Assembly: GCF_007860135.1 (NCBI RefSeq) | Contig: NZ_SJPV01000022.1 | Span: 1-58,050, forward strand | Direction: 5' to 3' | Origin: Novipirellula artificiosorum | GTDB taxonomy: Bacteria; Planctomycetota; Planctomycetia; Pirellulales; Pirellulaceae | DNA: 58,050 bases | Shown here: in pieces, positions 1 to 8,925 of the stretch | How positions within the stretch are numbered: the stretch's first letter is position 1 | Layout of the letters: each line of letters opens with the position of its first letter | The notes under the pieces: model-generated | The model's input: only the letters and a program-made list of their open reading frames with translations | The model's database searches: none | What the model was told of the DNA's origin: nothing | Translations under genes and position numbers: made by a program

Positions 1-119
1 AGACGGCCTCCGCGACCCGACCCGTGTCTTTTGATTTTGACGCAATGCAACGTCGGCTGCAACAGAAAACTAAGCACCTGTTCCTCCACAGCCACCCCGA
101 AGCGCAGCGTAGTAAGTCT

Positions 120-242
120 GATAACCAAGATATGGGTCGGTGCCTTGGGAGCAATATCGCGAAACGCCAAACAATCATCGTCTTCGTAAACAATGTCGGC
201 TGGTATGTCGCGATTGATGATTTTCGTAAACAGAGAGGGCAT
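120..242 (-). pseudogene. HIT-family (HinT-like) protein, 5' fragment only
   Basis: On the minus strand an ATG at 242 opens a frame that starts MPSLFTKIINRDIPAD and continues through VYEDDDCLAFRD to APKAPTHILVI, ending at about position 120. This is the N-terminal third of a histidine-triad nucleotide hydrolase (HinT/PKCI family), including the His of the THILVI strand. The family normally continues with PKKH and ends with the HxHxH active site. Here the frame instead runs on as unrelated residues (RLTTLRFGVAVEEQ) without a stop to the window edge, so the nucleotide-binding and catalytic part is missing. It starts 12 bp after the prfB stop, suggesting a former prfB-hinT operon. Either an insertion/deletion broke the gene at about 120, or the assembly is chimeric. 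Identification rests on my recollection of the family motif. Confidence 0.75.
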
Positions 243-254
243 CGAAGTAACCTG

Positions 255-1368
255 TTAACTTTGCGGTAATTGCTTTCCCGCTTTGAGACGCAGGAAGGAA
301 TCAAAAAAGCCTTGCAATTCACTGCCGTCCATCACGCTATTGAAGTTGCCAACGTAGTGGCCGGTTCGAGCGTCTTTGACGCGTTGGTCGGGGTGCAGGA
401 AGTAGTTGCGAATTTGGCTGCCGAACCCGGTTCGAGCTTGAGTCGCGTATTTTCTCTCTTCTTCGGCTTCACGTCGTTCTTCTTCGATTCGAGCCATCTT
501 CGCACGCAGCATCTTCCAGGCGGTGGCACGATTTTGGTGCTGGCTGCGTTCGTTTTGACACTGCACCACAATGTTGGTCGGAACGTGAGTCAGCCGAATC
601 GCACTGTCGGTCTTGTTGACGTGTTGTCCACCGGCACCGCCGGCACGATAGCGGTCTTCGCGGACATCCTTCTCCTCGATATCGATATCGATGGAATCAT
701 CAATTTCCGGAGCGACGCTGACCGCAGCGAAACTGGTCTGGCGTTTGCCTTCGCTGTTGAAAGGGCTGATCCGCACCAAACGGTGCATCCCCTCTTCCCC
801 CTTCAAGTAACCATAGGCCATCGGACCCCGTATCGCGATCGAAGCATGATTGATCCCCGCTTCTTCATTCTCTTGGCGGTCGAGCAGCTCGATTTTGTAG
901 TCTTGACCCACAGCCCAGGCAGAATACATCCTCAGCAGCATATCCGCCCAATCATTGGCGTCGGTGCCCCCGTCGCGAGCGTTGATGCTGAGAATCGCGC
1001 CGGCAGAGTCATTCGGGCCATTGAGCAGTGCCTTGAGCTCCAGATCGTCCAAGATCGCTTCCAGTCGATACACCTCGGCGGCCACCTCTTCGGCGATCGA
1101 TTGGTCTTCTTCGGCCATTTCCATCAAGGCAGCCAGATCCTCGACGGAGGTAGACAATTCGCGCATCGGGCCGACAATGGTCTTCAAGGCCTTGAGCTCG
1201 ACGACGGTTTTTTGGGCCGATTCGTTATCGTCCCAGAACGTAGCCAGAGCCATTTGATCTTCAATCGCTTTGATCTCAACGCGTTTTCCAGCGTAGTCAA
1301 AGAGAGTCTCCTAGTTGGACCAGACGCTCGCGGATCTTCTTGCTACGTTGAACGAGTTCAGCATCCAT
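255..1368 (-). CDS. prfB: Peptide chain release factor 2 (RF2), +1 programmed frameshift
   Basis: RF2 recognises UGA and UAA stop codons and triggers peptide release on the ribosome. The main frame (1253 to 255) contains the GGQ peptidyl-hydrolysis motif (RAGGAGGQHVNKTDSA) and the SPF anticodon-like tripeptide (RISPFNSEGKRQ), both diagnostic of RF2. The true start is ATG at 1368: 23 codons (MDAELVQRSKKIRERLVQLG...) lead to an in-frame TGA at 1299-1297 within CTT TGA C, and a +1 shift joins this to DYAGKRVEIKAIEDQ in the main frame. Total length is about 370 aa, normal for the family. Autoregulation by RF2 level is expected from the known mechanism. The next gene downstream is the broken hinT, 12 bp away. 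Confidence 0.97.
1296..1314 (-). promoter_or_regulatory. prfB +1 frameshift site
   Basis: Minus-strand sequence AGGAGACTCTCTTTGAC: an internal Shine-Dalgarno-like AGGAG (1312-1308), then the slippery CTT (1302-1300), the in-frame stop TGA (1299-1297) and a C. The heptamer matches the canonical CTTTGAC of bacterial prfB. AGGAG lies 5 nt before CTT, rather than the 3 nt usual in E. coli. Confidence 0.93.
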
Positions 1369-1461
1369 TCTCGTGATGGACTCCGTGGGTAAGATGAAAG
1401 GGTGCAGTCATTAGAACAGGATTCTTAACCCTTATCATATCGGCGAAAAGAGAAAAACAAC

Positions 1462-2607
1462 ATGGCACGCGTGGTATTGGCGATGAGTGGCGGCGTCGAC
1501 TCGAGCGTGGCGGCGCACCTGCTGCTCGAAGCGGGCCACGAGTGCATTGGCATTTTTATGCGACATGGCGAAGAATCGCACGGTGTTTGCCAGGTAGAAA
1601 GTGATAACGACGCCACAGAAAACGCCGGCCTTCCCGTACTGGGTCAATCGCAAGCAGGTCGGGCCGACCACAAGCAAGGCTGCTGTACAGCATCGGATGC
1701 CGCCGACGCTCGCCGTGTCGCGGCGAAGATGGGGATCCCGTTTTATGCGTTAGATTTGCAAGAAGACTTCCGCCGGATCGTCGACTATTTTGTCGACGAC
1801 TATTTGAAGGGTCGGACCCCCAATCCATGCGTAAAATGCAACCACTGGATTAAGTTTGGCCGACTATTTGACTACGCCGATGGAGTGGACGCCGACTTTG
1901 TTGCCACGGGGCACTATGCGAGATTGATGGCAAGCGACCAGGGGCCACAACTTCATCGCGGACTCGACACCCACAAAGACCAATCCTATGCGTTGTTTGG
2001 GATCGGGGCCGACCGACTTCGCCGAATGATGCTGCCGGTAGGGGGTTTTGACAAACCGGCGATTCGCGAAATAGCCTCAAGCCTAGGGATGGGAGTGGCA
2101 GAGAAACGAGACAGCCAAGAAATTTGTTTTGTGACTCAGGGGCATCATAGCGATTTTGTCAAAGCCCGCCGCCCAGAGACGGTCGGGGCGACCGCTGGCG
2201 AAATCGTGACGCTTGACGGGAAAGTCGTTGGCACCCATCAGGGATACGAAGCTTACACGGTCGGCCAACGCAAAGGACTCGGTGTCGCGATGGGGACACC
2301 CCATTTTGTCGTACGCATCGAACCCGATACCCAGCAAGTCGTGATCGGTCCCGCTGACGATCTTGTCGGCGAACGGTTAACGGCAAGCGAAGCCAATTGG
2401 TTGGTCGATCCAGCAGCGATCCCCAATCAGGTCGAAATACAAATTCGATACAACGGTTTGCCACGTCCCGGTCAGATCGTGGTCGATCCACAAAACGCGG
2501 ATAAGTTTCAGGTCCGATTTGATTCGCCCCAGCGGGCGATTGCTCCTGGACAAGCAGCCGTCATTTACGATGGCGATCAAGTTCTCGGCGGCGGATGGAT
2601 CGACTAG
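1462..2607 (+). CDS. mnmA: tRNA-specific 2-thiouridylase MnmA
   Basis: MnmA adenylates and thiolates U34 of Lys, Glu and Gln tRNAs, taking sulfur from a persulfide relay. The PP-loop SGGVDSS is at residues 9-15, the first catalytic cysteine is in TPNPCVKCN (Cys123), and the persulfide cysteine is in SQEICFV (Cys222). The C-terminal beta-barrel region (TVGQRKGLGVA, then VIYDGDQVLGGGWI) is present. Length is 381 aa against roughly 360-370 for typical members. The difference is mostly an extra segment of about 30 residues (about 37-72) between the IGIFMRHGEE strand and the CCTASDAADARR helix. The start ATG follows a purine-rich stretch (aaaagagaaaa). It is divergent from prfB with about 90 bp between them. 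Confidence 0.96.
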   Translation: MARVVLAMSGGVDSSVAAHLLLEAGHECIGIFMRHGEESHGVCQVESDNDATENAGLPVLGQSQAGRADHKQGCCTASDAADARRVAAKMGIPFYALDLQEDFRRIVDYFVDDYLKGRTPNPCVKCNHWIKFGRLFDYADGVDADFVATGHYARLMASDQGPQLHRGLDTHKDQSYALFGIGADRLRRMMLPVGGFDKPAIREIASSLGMGVAEKRDSQEICFVTQGHHSDFVKARRPETVGATAGEIVTLDGKVVGTHQGYEAYTVGQRKGLGVAMGTPHFVVRIEPDTQQVVIGPADDLVGERLTASEANWLVDPAAIPNQVEIQIRYNGLPRPGQIVVDPQNADKFQVRFDSPQRAIAPGQAAVIYDGDQVLGGGWID

Positions 2608-2951
2608 CGCAGTGATTTCCGATCTTGTCGGAAAACGAAAAGTGTGCTGATTTGTCACATGCAAGGAAAATGGGTGAGCGAAGTAGCACGAGACGAAACT
2701 GTGAAGTGCCACCGAGTCACCCATTCGAGTGCTTTGTCCAGACTCAACTTTAGATTTCGGGGGCAGTAGCGGAAGTCGTCAAGACTATCGACGATTCACG
2801 GAGCAGATTGAAACTCTTGACGAGTTCCGCTACCCGAAGCGACGGTCCGCAAAAGAAAAGTAGTGCCAAAGGACGAGGGAAATAGAAGGCGACATCGTCC
2901 GTTCGCTGGCCATGGAACGGCGGTTGCAGCGTCAAAGAAGGGTATTGAAGA
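2608..2951. other. Intergenic region holding a GTAG inverted repeat
   Basis: No credible gene lies between mnmA and the next ORF. The region contains the 68-nt inverted repeat listed at 2766-2833 and is otherwise featureless. Confidence 0.7.
2766..2833. repeat. REPIN-like inverted repeat, GTAGCGGA family
   Basis: Left arm GTAGCGGAAGTCGTCAAGA (2766-2784) and right arm TCTTGACGAGTTCCGCTAC (2815-2833) are complementary in 18 of 19 positions. Each arm begins with the tetranucleotide GTAG and contains a mini-hairpin of its own (for example AACTC-GTCAA-GAGTT on the minus-strand arm). This is the architecture of two REP sequences facing each other. Confidence 0.75.
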
Positions 2952-2978
2952 TTGTCGGCCATTCACGAGGTGGTAACG

Positions 2979-3557
2979 ATGTCCGCTGAGCATGCGCCAG
3001 CCACAGGCTGCAGACGGTTACTTGAGGAAACTTTTTTTCGAGACCTAGATGCGATGTTGATCAGCCGGCTTCACGCCGAGGCGGAATCACCGCAGGGGCG
3101 AGAGCGGCTTGTCGGCAGCATCGGCGTCAACGACGAGGTGTTGCTAGAAGAGTTGACGGCGTTGGGAGTCACAGCGGAAGGTTTGATCGCGGTGCAATTG
3201 GTACCGCTCATCCTGGTCGCCTGGGCAGACCCGAAAATCGAGCAAGAGGAACGGCGCAGCATGATGCGAGAAGCGGAAAAGCTTGGCATTGTCGTCGGGA
3301 GCGTTCCATCGGTGCTTCTGGAGGAATGGTTGCGAAAGCATCCACCTCGAGAAATCTTGGATGCTTGGAAACGGTACGTGCGGTCCATCCTGGTCAAAAT
3401 GACACCCGAAACACGTCACAAGTTCATCGAATTGACTCGGGAACAGATGACGCGTATCGCGGAGGCATCCGGGGGTCGGTTCGGTTTCGGTACCGTATCA
3501 ACTCGAGAACAACAGATGATACGCGGGCTAACCGAGATGCTCGTCAAAGAGCATTGA
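2979..3557 (+). CDS. Conserved hypothetical, TerB-like helical protein
   Basis: A 192-aa soluble, mostly helical protein beginning MSAEHAPATGC. ATG 2979 is preferred over the TTG at 2952 because GAGGTGG lies 6 nt upstream. No signal peptide or membrane segment. The middle (AVQLVPLILVAWADPKIEQEERRSMMREAEKLGI) resembles the tellurite-resistance TerB / DUF533 fold: a hydrophobic helix, then ADGxIxxEER-like acidic residues. This is a pattern impression, not a demonstrated homology. It ends 19 bp before the next gene on the same strand and is likely co-transcribed with it. Function unknown. Confidence 0.7.
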   Translation: MSAEHAPATGCRRLLEETFFRDLDAMLISRLHAEAESPQGRERLVGSIGVNDEVLLEELTALGVTAEGLIAVQLVPLILVAWADPKIEQEERRSMMREAEKLGIVVGSVPSVLLEEWLRKHPPREILDAWKRYVRSILVKMTPETRHKFIELTREQMTRIAEASGGRFGFGTVSTREQQMIRGLTEMLVKEH

Positions 3558-3576
3558 AAAGCAACGGGGGTCAGAA

Positions 3577-5136
3577 ATGGCCACACTTACCAAATCGCCG
3601 ATTTCCCCCCAGCAGTTGGTGGCGTCGCTGAGCGAACCAGAGACGTATCCGACGGGCATGGGGACGTCGGTCGTGGTTCACGAAACGCATATATCGTGGG
3701 TCTTTCTCATCGGCGACTATGCCTACAAGGTGAAGAAACCGGTCAAGAATGCATTTCTTGACTACAGCACGCTGGCGCTGCGAGAACAGCTCTGTCACAA
3801 AGAACTGCAACTCGACCAACGTTGTGCCAAGGAGCTCTACCTCGATGTGGTACCCATTTCGAGATCGGCACAGCGAATTCAAGTAGAAGGAAACGGGCAG
3901 CCGATAGAGTATGCCGTCAAGATGCATCGGTTTCCCGAAGACGCACTGTTGAGTGAACGTTTGAAGCAGGGCAGGTTGACCGGGCTTGACGTCCGCCAAC
4001 TCGCTACCGACGTCGCAGCGTTTCACTTAGCCGCAGCCCACTGTGCGAATACGGATTCATGGGGCGAGCCCGATCGAGTGCTTCGCCAAGCGATCGATAA
4101 CTTCGATGCCTTGTTGCCAGACCTGGGTCCTGATCAGCAGCGGACGGTCGACCGGTTGCTGGAATGGACGCTTGCCACGATGGAACGAAACACGCAGCAG
4201 TTTGCCAATCGAATCGAGCAAGGTTTCATTCGAGAGTGCCATGGCGATTTACATTTACAGAATGTAATCGATTGGCACGGAAAGTTGATGCCTTTCGATG
4301 GGATCGAGTTTAGTGAAGAATTCCGTTGGATCGATGTGCTGAGTGACGCGGCATTCTTAGCGATGGATTTCTCTGCGAGCGGCCACGACCACTTCCGACA
4401 TGCGTTTACGAGTGCCTACTTGGAACAGACGGGTGACTATGCATCGTTGGTGTTGCTTCGATGGTACCTGGTCTATCGATCGTTGGTTCGAGCCAAGGTG
4501 GCAACGATTCGAGCCAATCAGATGCTTCGAGCCAGTCAATCGAAGCGGTGCGAACGCGAGCGACTCGAAACGATCGCGGACAGCAATCGTCATCTTGATT
4601 TGGCAGATCGTTTTACGTGGCCAGCGGTGCCCACGCTATCGATCACGCATGGGCGAAGCGGGAGCGGCAAAACGACCATGACGGAACGATTCATCGAACG
4701 AGAGGGAGCCATTCGAATTCGCTCGGATATCGAACGGAAGCGACAAGTCGGCATGGATCCCGAGCAACGGCCCAGTCGGTATCAACGGGAATTGCTTTAC
4801 AGCGAGGCATCACGTGGAGCGACCTACCGTCGTTTGCGGAAACTGTCGCGGAGCATCTTGCGATCGGGAACCAGTGTGATTGTGGATGCAACGTTTCTGC
4901 GAGCGGCCGACCGACAACGCTTTAATCAGCTGGCCCAACAGGAAGGGGTGGGCTATCGGATCCTGGATTTTCCCAGCGAGCTGGCGACCTTGCGACAACG
5001 GATTGTGGATCGCAGCCGGAGCGGCGGAGATGCATCCGACGCCGATTTATCCGTCCTCGAAATGCAAACCAAGATGGAGCAGCCGCTGACCGATCAAGAG
5101 CGTCGGTATGTGGTCAACGCGGCAGTCCAGCAATGA
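3577..5136 (+). CDS. APH-like phosphotransferase / P-loop kinase fusion protein
   Basis: A 519-aa two-domain soluble protein. Residues about 20-330 look like an aminoglycoside-phosphotransferase / protein-kinase-like fold: VHETHISWVFLIGDYAYKVKK (nucleotide lysine), the catalytic loop RECHGDLHLQNV near residue 222, and LMPFDGIEFSEE downstream (metal-binding Asp). Residues about 350-519 form a P-loop kinase with Walker A GRSGSGKTT near 357, followed by IRIRSDIERKR and VIVDATFL, as in gluconate-kinase/zeta-toxin-like enzymes. This arrangement is known from uncharacterised bacterial proteins annotated as bifunctional aminoglycoside phosphotransferase/ATP-binding protein. The substrate is unknown and a drug-resistance role should not be assumed. 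It follows the TerB-like gene by 19 bp. Confidence 0.85.
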   Translation: MATLTKSPISPQQLVASLSEPETYPTGMGTSVVVHETHISWVFLIGDYAYKVKKPVKNAFLDYSTLALREQLCHKELQLDQRCAKELYLDVVPISRSAQRIQVEGNGQPIEYAVKMHRFPEDALLSERLKQGRLTGLDVRQLATDVAAFHLAAAHCANTDSWGEPDRVLRQAIDNFDALLPDLGPDQQRTVDRLLEWTLATMERNTQQFANRIEQGFIRECHGDLHLQNVIDWHGKLMPFDGIEFSEEFRWIDVLSDAAFLAMDFSASGHDHFRHAFTSAYLEQTGDYASLVLLRWYLVYRSLVRAKVATIRANQMLRASQSKRCERERLETIADSNRHLDLADRFTWPAVPTLSITHGRSGSGKTTMTERFIEREGAIRIRSDIERKRQVGMDPEQRPSRYQRELLYSEASRGATYRRLRKLSRSILRSGTSVIVDATFLRAADRQRFNQLAQQEGVGYRILDFPSELATLRQRIVDRSRSGGDASDADLSVLEMQTKMEQPLTDQERRYVVNAAVQQ

Positions 5137-5217
5137 AAGGCATTCGATAACCGGGCCCCCAATCGCCTCCCGTACGATATGGCCGACGCCGGGATCGAGA
5201 GCCGTCGAGTCGATTAC

Positions 5218-7161
5218 TTATCCCCCTTCAAGCTCACGCAGCACATCCGCAAAGGGCATGTCGCGGCAAACGCCATAGTGTGGTTCGCGGGTCAGCCGAG
5301 AACGCATCATGACGGGAGACGACAAGCCACAGAGAAACCGAGCTTGATCGCGAGGGGTGGCAAGGGCGTCGGGATATTTGGCGACCATATCCTGCACAGC
5401 GATCCGAGCCGATCGGCCCAAGGTTCGAGGCGCCGTGATCGGCATGTCAAAAGGGCCTTCGTCCAAACAAGCGCTACAGTGTTTGCATGCTCGCGTTCGC
5501 TTTTCACCAAAATGTTTCGACAGGGTAGCAGCTTGGCAGTCGCGAGCCTCCGCGAGCAGAAAGACCTGGTCAAGTCGCTGAATATCGCTTTTTTCCCTTT
5601 CCAACATTCGAGTGGTCAGCTGATCGGCTAAGGCCGCTGGATCGTCCACTCGCCGCAGCCAACGATATCCATGGGTCAAATCGCTGACCTTCACTACCAA
5701 CCAGCCTTGCTCGTTCATGTATTCGATCGTCTTGATGATTCGTTCTCGATCGGTCGCAAGCCGTTTGGTCGCCAGCGTCACGTTCAGCGTGAACCAGGTC
5801 CGGCCTTTGGTCAGGAGGGACAAGAGGGACGAGACGAAGGCTCGACGCTCCCCTTGGAAGTGATCAAGGATTGTCTGCGATGTCACTTGAGGCTGAAGCT
5901 TATAGTGGTCGTACCTTGGCGAAGTCGCTTCGAGATACCCCTCCAGTTCGAGGTAAGTCAACAGCGTCCGAACCACCAGCAGCCGGATGTCGGATTCCGA
6001 GGAAATCCGGTAGTGGGAAAGATGAAACTCATCCGCATGTCCGCTCAAGATTTCGATCATGCGAAGCACGTTTTGTCGTGAGGGCGTGTCACCATAGGTA
6101 AAGTTATCGAGCACCACTCGGTCTTCGGGGACAACCATCATTTCACAGATTGCTATCTTGCCGTCGCGCCCCGCACGGCCAATCTCCTGGGCATAGGCCT
6201 CGAGTGATTTCGGTGGATTGAAATGATAGACATAGCGGATGTTCGATTTGTCGATTCCCATCCCAAAGGCAATCGTCGCAACAATGATTCCTTTTTGGCT
6301 GGCGATAAATTCGTTCTGTATGGAAACGCGCGTATCGGTGTCCAGCCCTGCGTGGTATGCGGTTGCTTTGATCCCGTCATCCGTTAAACGCTCGGCAATC
6401 TCTTCGGCCGTCGCTTGAGTGCTGACGTAGATCAAGGTGCATCCCGCACGACGGGAACGAATGCGGTCGAGCAAATGCGCGTATTGATCTTGTTGGTCCA
6501 AGATCACACTCCGCAGGTGCAGATTGGACCGATAGAAACGCGTCCGAATCGCATCATCGTCCGAGATCGAAAAGGCCGCTTGAATGTCTTTCAAAACCGA
6601 CGGCGTGGCCGTCGCGGTCAACGCCAGGATCCGTTCCGCAGAGAATCTCTTTGCGACCGATCCAAGTTTCAAATAGTCGGGGCGAAAATTATGCCCCCAT
6701 TGGCTGATGCAGTGAGCTTCGTCGATTGCGAACAGTGAGATCTTCAACGATCCAAGCGATGCGATGAACCGTTCATTGAAAAACCGCTCGGGTGCAACGT
6801 ACATTAACTTGGTGTCGCCGTTACGAACGCCGTGCATCGCCTGGCGATACTGGCGAGGCGTCATGGCCGAATCCAGACGGACCGCTGGAATGCCACGATC
6901 TCGCAGAGCGTCGCATTGATCCTTCATCAACGCAATCAGCGGTGACACCACGACGGTGGTCCCCGAAAAACAAAGACTGGGCAACTGGTAACACAAGCTC
7001 TTGCCGCCACCCGTTGGAAAGACGGCGGCCACGTTGCGACCGGCCAACAACCGCTCAATCACCTGCTGCTGGCCCGCTCGGAAGGATTCGAGTCCAAAAC
7101 GGGTGTTCAAAAGGGACCGAGGGTCAGAATCGAGGGGGCTCGGCGCTGGTGCAGGTTCCAC
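5218..7161 (-). CDS. recQ: ATP-dependent DNA helicase RecQ
   Basis: RecQ unwinds DNA 3' to 5' in recombination repair and replication-fork processing. Helicase motif I TGGGKSLCYQLP is near residues 50-61, motif II DEAHCISQWGH near 147-157, and motif VI is in AQEIGRAGRDGKI. The zinc-binding cysteines of the RQC region are visible (EARDCQAA ... RACKHCSACL). There is no clear HRDC domain. The protein ends in a short module (ARFLCGLSSP...YGVCRDMPFADVLREL) that I associate with planctomycete and Deinococcus-type RecQ. Length is 647 aa. The first codon is GTG at 7161 with no strong ribosome-binding site, so the start is uncertain. It converges with the fusion kinase and diverges from the rhomboid gene. 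Confidence 0.95.
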   Translation of the reverse strand: MEPAPAPSPLDSDPRSLLNTRFGLESFRAGQQQVIERLLAGRNVAAVFPTGGGKSLCYQLPSLCFSGTTVVVSPLIALMKDQCDALRDRGIPAVRLDSAMTPRQYRQAMHGVRNGDTKLMYVAPERFFNERFIASLGSLKISLFAIDEAHCISQWGHNFRPDYLKLGSVAKRFSAERILALTATATPSVLKDIQAAFSISDDDAIRTRFYRSNLHLRSVILDQQDQYAHLLDRIRSRRAGCTLIYVSTQATAEEIAERLTDDGIKATAYHAGLDTDTRVSIQNEFIASQKGIIVATIAFGMGIDKSNIRYVYHFNPPKSLEAYAQEIGRAGRDGKIAICEMMVVPEDRVVLDNFTYGDTPSRQNVLRMIEILSGHADEFHLSHYRISSESDIRLLVVRTLLTYLELEGYLEATSPRYDHYKLQPQVTSQTILDHFQGERRAFVSSLLSLLTKGRTWFTLNVTLATKRLATDRERIIKTIEYMNEQGWLVVKVSDLTHGYRWLRRVDDPAALADQLTTRMLEREKSDIQRLDQVFLLAEARDCQAATLSKHFGEKRTRACKHCSACLDEGPFDMPITAPRTLGRSARIAVQDMVAKYPDALATPRDQARFLCGLSSPVMMRSRLTREPHYGVCRDMPFADVLRELEGG

Positions 7162-7386
7162 GTTGATTGGCTCGCGAAAGGGAAAAAGGATGGCTCAAAC
7201 TACATCAGTTCTCGCACAAAGGGAAGGATTCGAGAGACGATTCTCGTCACCAACGCGCGACGCCGCTTGGATCTCGACGCACGGGGTCGTGGATTGTTAC
7301 GATCAGTCGAGTTGCTACGATGAACGGTGTGATGACACCCCAATTAGCTATCAATTTCTTTCAGTGACTTCCCGAGGACTTCATTC

Positions 7387-8265
7387 ATGGGTCTGTATGA
7401 CCGCGATTATGGCCGCAACGATGCTCGAACCCCTTGGGATCGAATCGAGAGCCCCAAGAGCATGACGATCGTGCTGATCGTCATCAACGTCGTTGTGTTC
7501 TTCTTGGACATGATTTTCGACGGAACCTTGTGGCCTTGGTTGGCGACACACGGTTCGACATTGCTGCAGCCATGGATGTGGTGGGAGTTCTTGACGTATG
7601 GTTTTGCCCATGACCCGCACAACCTCAACCATATCCTCTTTAACATGATCGGCTTGTTCTTTTTTGGACGAGTCGTCGAGCGGCAGGTTGGCCAGCAAGA
7701 GTTTTTGAAGTTCTATCTGATTGCGGTCATCCTTGGCGGAATCGTAGCGTCGGTGTCGTTCCTGGTTCAGGGCGTCAATGGATCGGTGATTGGTGCCAGC
7801 GGTGCGGTCGTGGCGATCACCATCTTGTTCGCATGCTACTATCCCAATGCCGAGATCTTGTTGATGTTCGTCTTGCCCGTCAAAGCATGGGTCGTCGCGG
7901 TGATCTTTGTGGCAGCCGATTTCGCCGGGGCGTTAGGCATCACCTCGGGATTGGGGGCCAACACGGCGTTCGAAGTGCACTTGACCGGAGCGGCGTTTGC
8001 CTTGGCCTACTTCTTCTTGCACTGGAACCTGCGTTGGTTAGGTTTCAATTTCTTAACCGAGATTCCCAACCAGATGCGGCAGCGATCGCGGAGAATGAAG
8101 CTTAAAATTCACGACCCAGAAAAAAAAATGGAAAAAGAAGCCGAAGAAGCGGATCGGATTCTGGCCAAAATCCATCAGAGCGGCGAAAGTAGCTTGTCAA
8201 AGTCCGAACGCAATACGCTCGAGCGATACAGCCGCCGGCAACGTGAACGTCGCGATCGATCTTAA
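7387..8265 (+). CDS. Rhomboid-family intramembrane serine protease
   Basis: A 292-aa membrane protein with about six hydrophobic segments. All rhomboid active-site features are intact: HxxxN in NHILFNMIG (His82/Asn86), the nucleophile GASGA (Ser138), and the general-base histidine in FEVHLTGAAF (His198). It should therefore be a catalytically competent intramembrane protease. The soluble C-terminus (about 235-292) is charged and ends in a DUF6576-like helix (EEADRILAKIHQSGESSLSKSERNTLERYSRR reads as such), often attached to bacterial rhomboids. The start ATG is preceded by GAGG in cgaggacttcattc. The gene is transcribed away from recQ. The substrate is unknown. Confidence 0.93.
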   Translation: MGLYDRDYGRNDARTPWDRIESPKSMTIVLIVINVVVFFLDMIFDGTLWPWLATHGSTLLQPWMWWEFLTYGFAHDPHNLNHILFNMIGLFFFGRVVERQVGQQEFLKFYLIAVILGGIVASVSFLVQGVNGSVIGASGAVVAITILFACYYPNAEILLMFVLPVKAWVVAVIFVAADFAGALGITSGLGANTAFEVHLTGAAFALAYFFLHWNLRWLGFNFLTEIPNQMRQRSRRMKLKIHDPEKKMEKEAEEADRILAKIHQSGESSLSKSERNTLERYSRRQRERRDRS

Positions 8266-8328
8266 CGACCCGTGCGATGGAAACGATTCCCACCCGTCTT
8301 CTCTTTTTTCCAACCCCGTGAATCCTCT

Positions 8329-8907
8329 ATGAATGTTTTGCCACGTGTTCTGTGTTCGATCGGAATCGTCACCTTGGCAGGTTCTGCTTCCGCCTTGGCA
8401 GAAGATCCCGGCACCAAGCAGCCACTGGCGGTCGGCGCCAAGGCGATTGATTTTGAATTGCCCATGATTGGAGAGGATCGCTACGTTGACTTGGAAGCCG
8501 AATACAAGGCTGGCCCAGTCGTTGTGATCGTGCTTCGCGGCTATCCCGGCTATCAGTGTCCTTTGTGTAGCCAACAAGTCGGTGCGTTAATCAATCGAGC
8601 AAAAAAGCTAGCCGAGAATTGCCAGCGCGTCATTTTGGTTTATCCCGGTGAAGCCGACATGCTGCAACAGCATGCGGAGCAGTTCATGGGGTCACGGAGA
8701 ATCCCGGACCCGATGGTGATGGTACGAGATGATGGGATGGAAATGGTCACCCAGTGGGGATTGCGCTGGGATGCACCCCGAGAAACCGCTTATCCGGCAA
8801 CCTATGTGATCAACCAAAATGGCCGAATTCATTGGGCGAAAATCAGTGATTCGCATGCAGGCCGTACGACTGTCGATGAAATTCTCAAAGAACTCCGCAA
8901 GCTCTAG
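8329..8907 (+). CDS. Exported peroxiredoxin/redoxin-like protein
   Basis: A 192-aa thioredoxin-fold protein of the AhpC/TSA-redoxin type, predicted exported (signal peptide MNVLPRVLCSIGIVTLAGSASALA). The ATG at 8329 is chosen because it places the signal peptide at the very N-terminus; a longer in-frame reading begins at 8272. Mature features include VGAKAIDFELP, the redox pair CPLC (Cys77/Cys80) after VLRGYPGYQ, and the cis-Pro strand TAYPATYVINQNGRIHW. The CxxC spacing is closer to a thiol-disulfide redoxin than to a classical 2-Cys peroxiredoxin. It probably handles peroxide or thiol redox in the periplasm. Confidence 0.85.
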   Translation: MNVLPRVLCSIGIVTLAGSASALAEDPGTKQPLAVGAKAIDFELPMIGEDRYVDLEAEYKAGPVVVIVLRGYPGYQCPLCSQQVGALINRAKKLAENCQRVILVYPGEADMLQQHAEQFMGSRRIPDPMVMVRDDGMEMVTQWGLRWDAPRETAYPATYVINQNGRIHWAKISDSHAGRTTVDEILKELRKL

Positions 8908-8925
8908 CGGACGACCCTGCGGTGT

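Noticed and set aside
24..269. Plus-strand ORF of 81 codons
   Set aside because: Antisense to the HinT-like fragment, which explains the region better.
270..1376. Plus-strand ORF of 368 codons
   Set aside because: It lies exactly antisense to prfB and has no motif; a codon-bias shadow.
3577..5136. Antibiotic-resistance interpretation of the APH-like domain
   Set aside because: The fusion with a P-loop kinase and chromosomal housekeeping context argue against a resistance enzyme.
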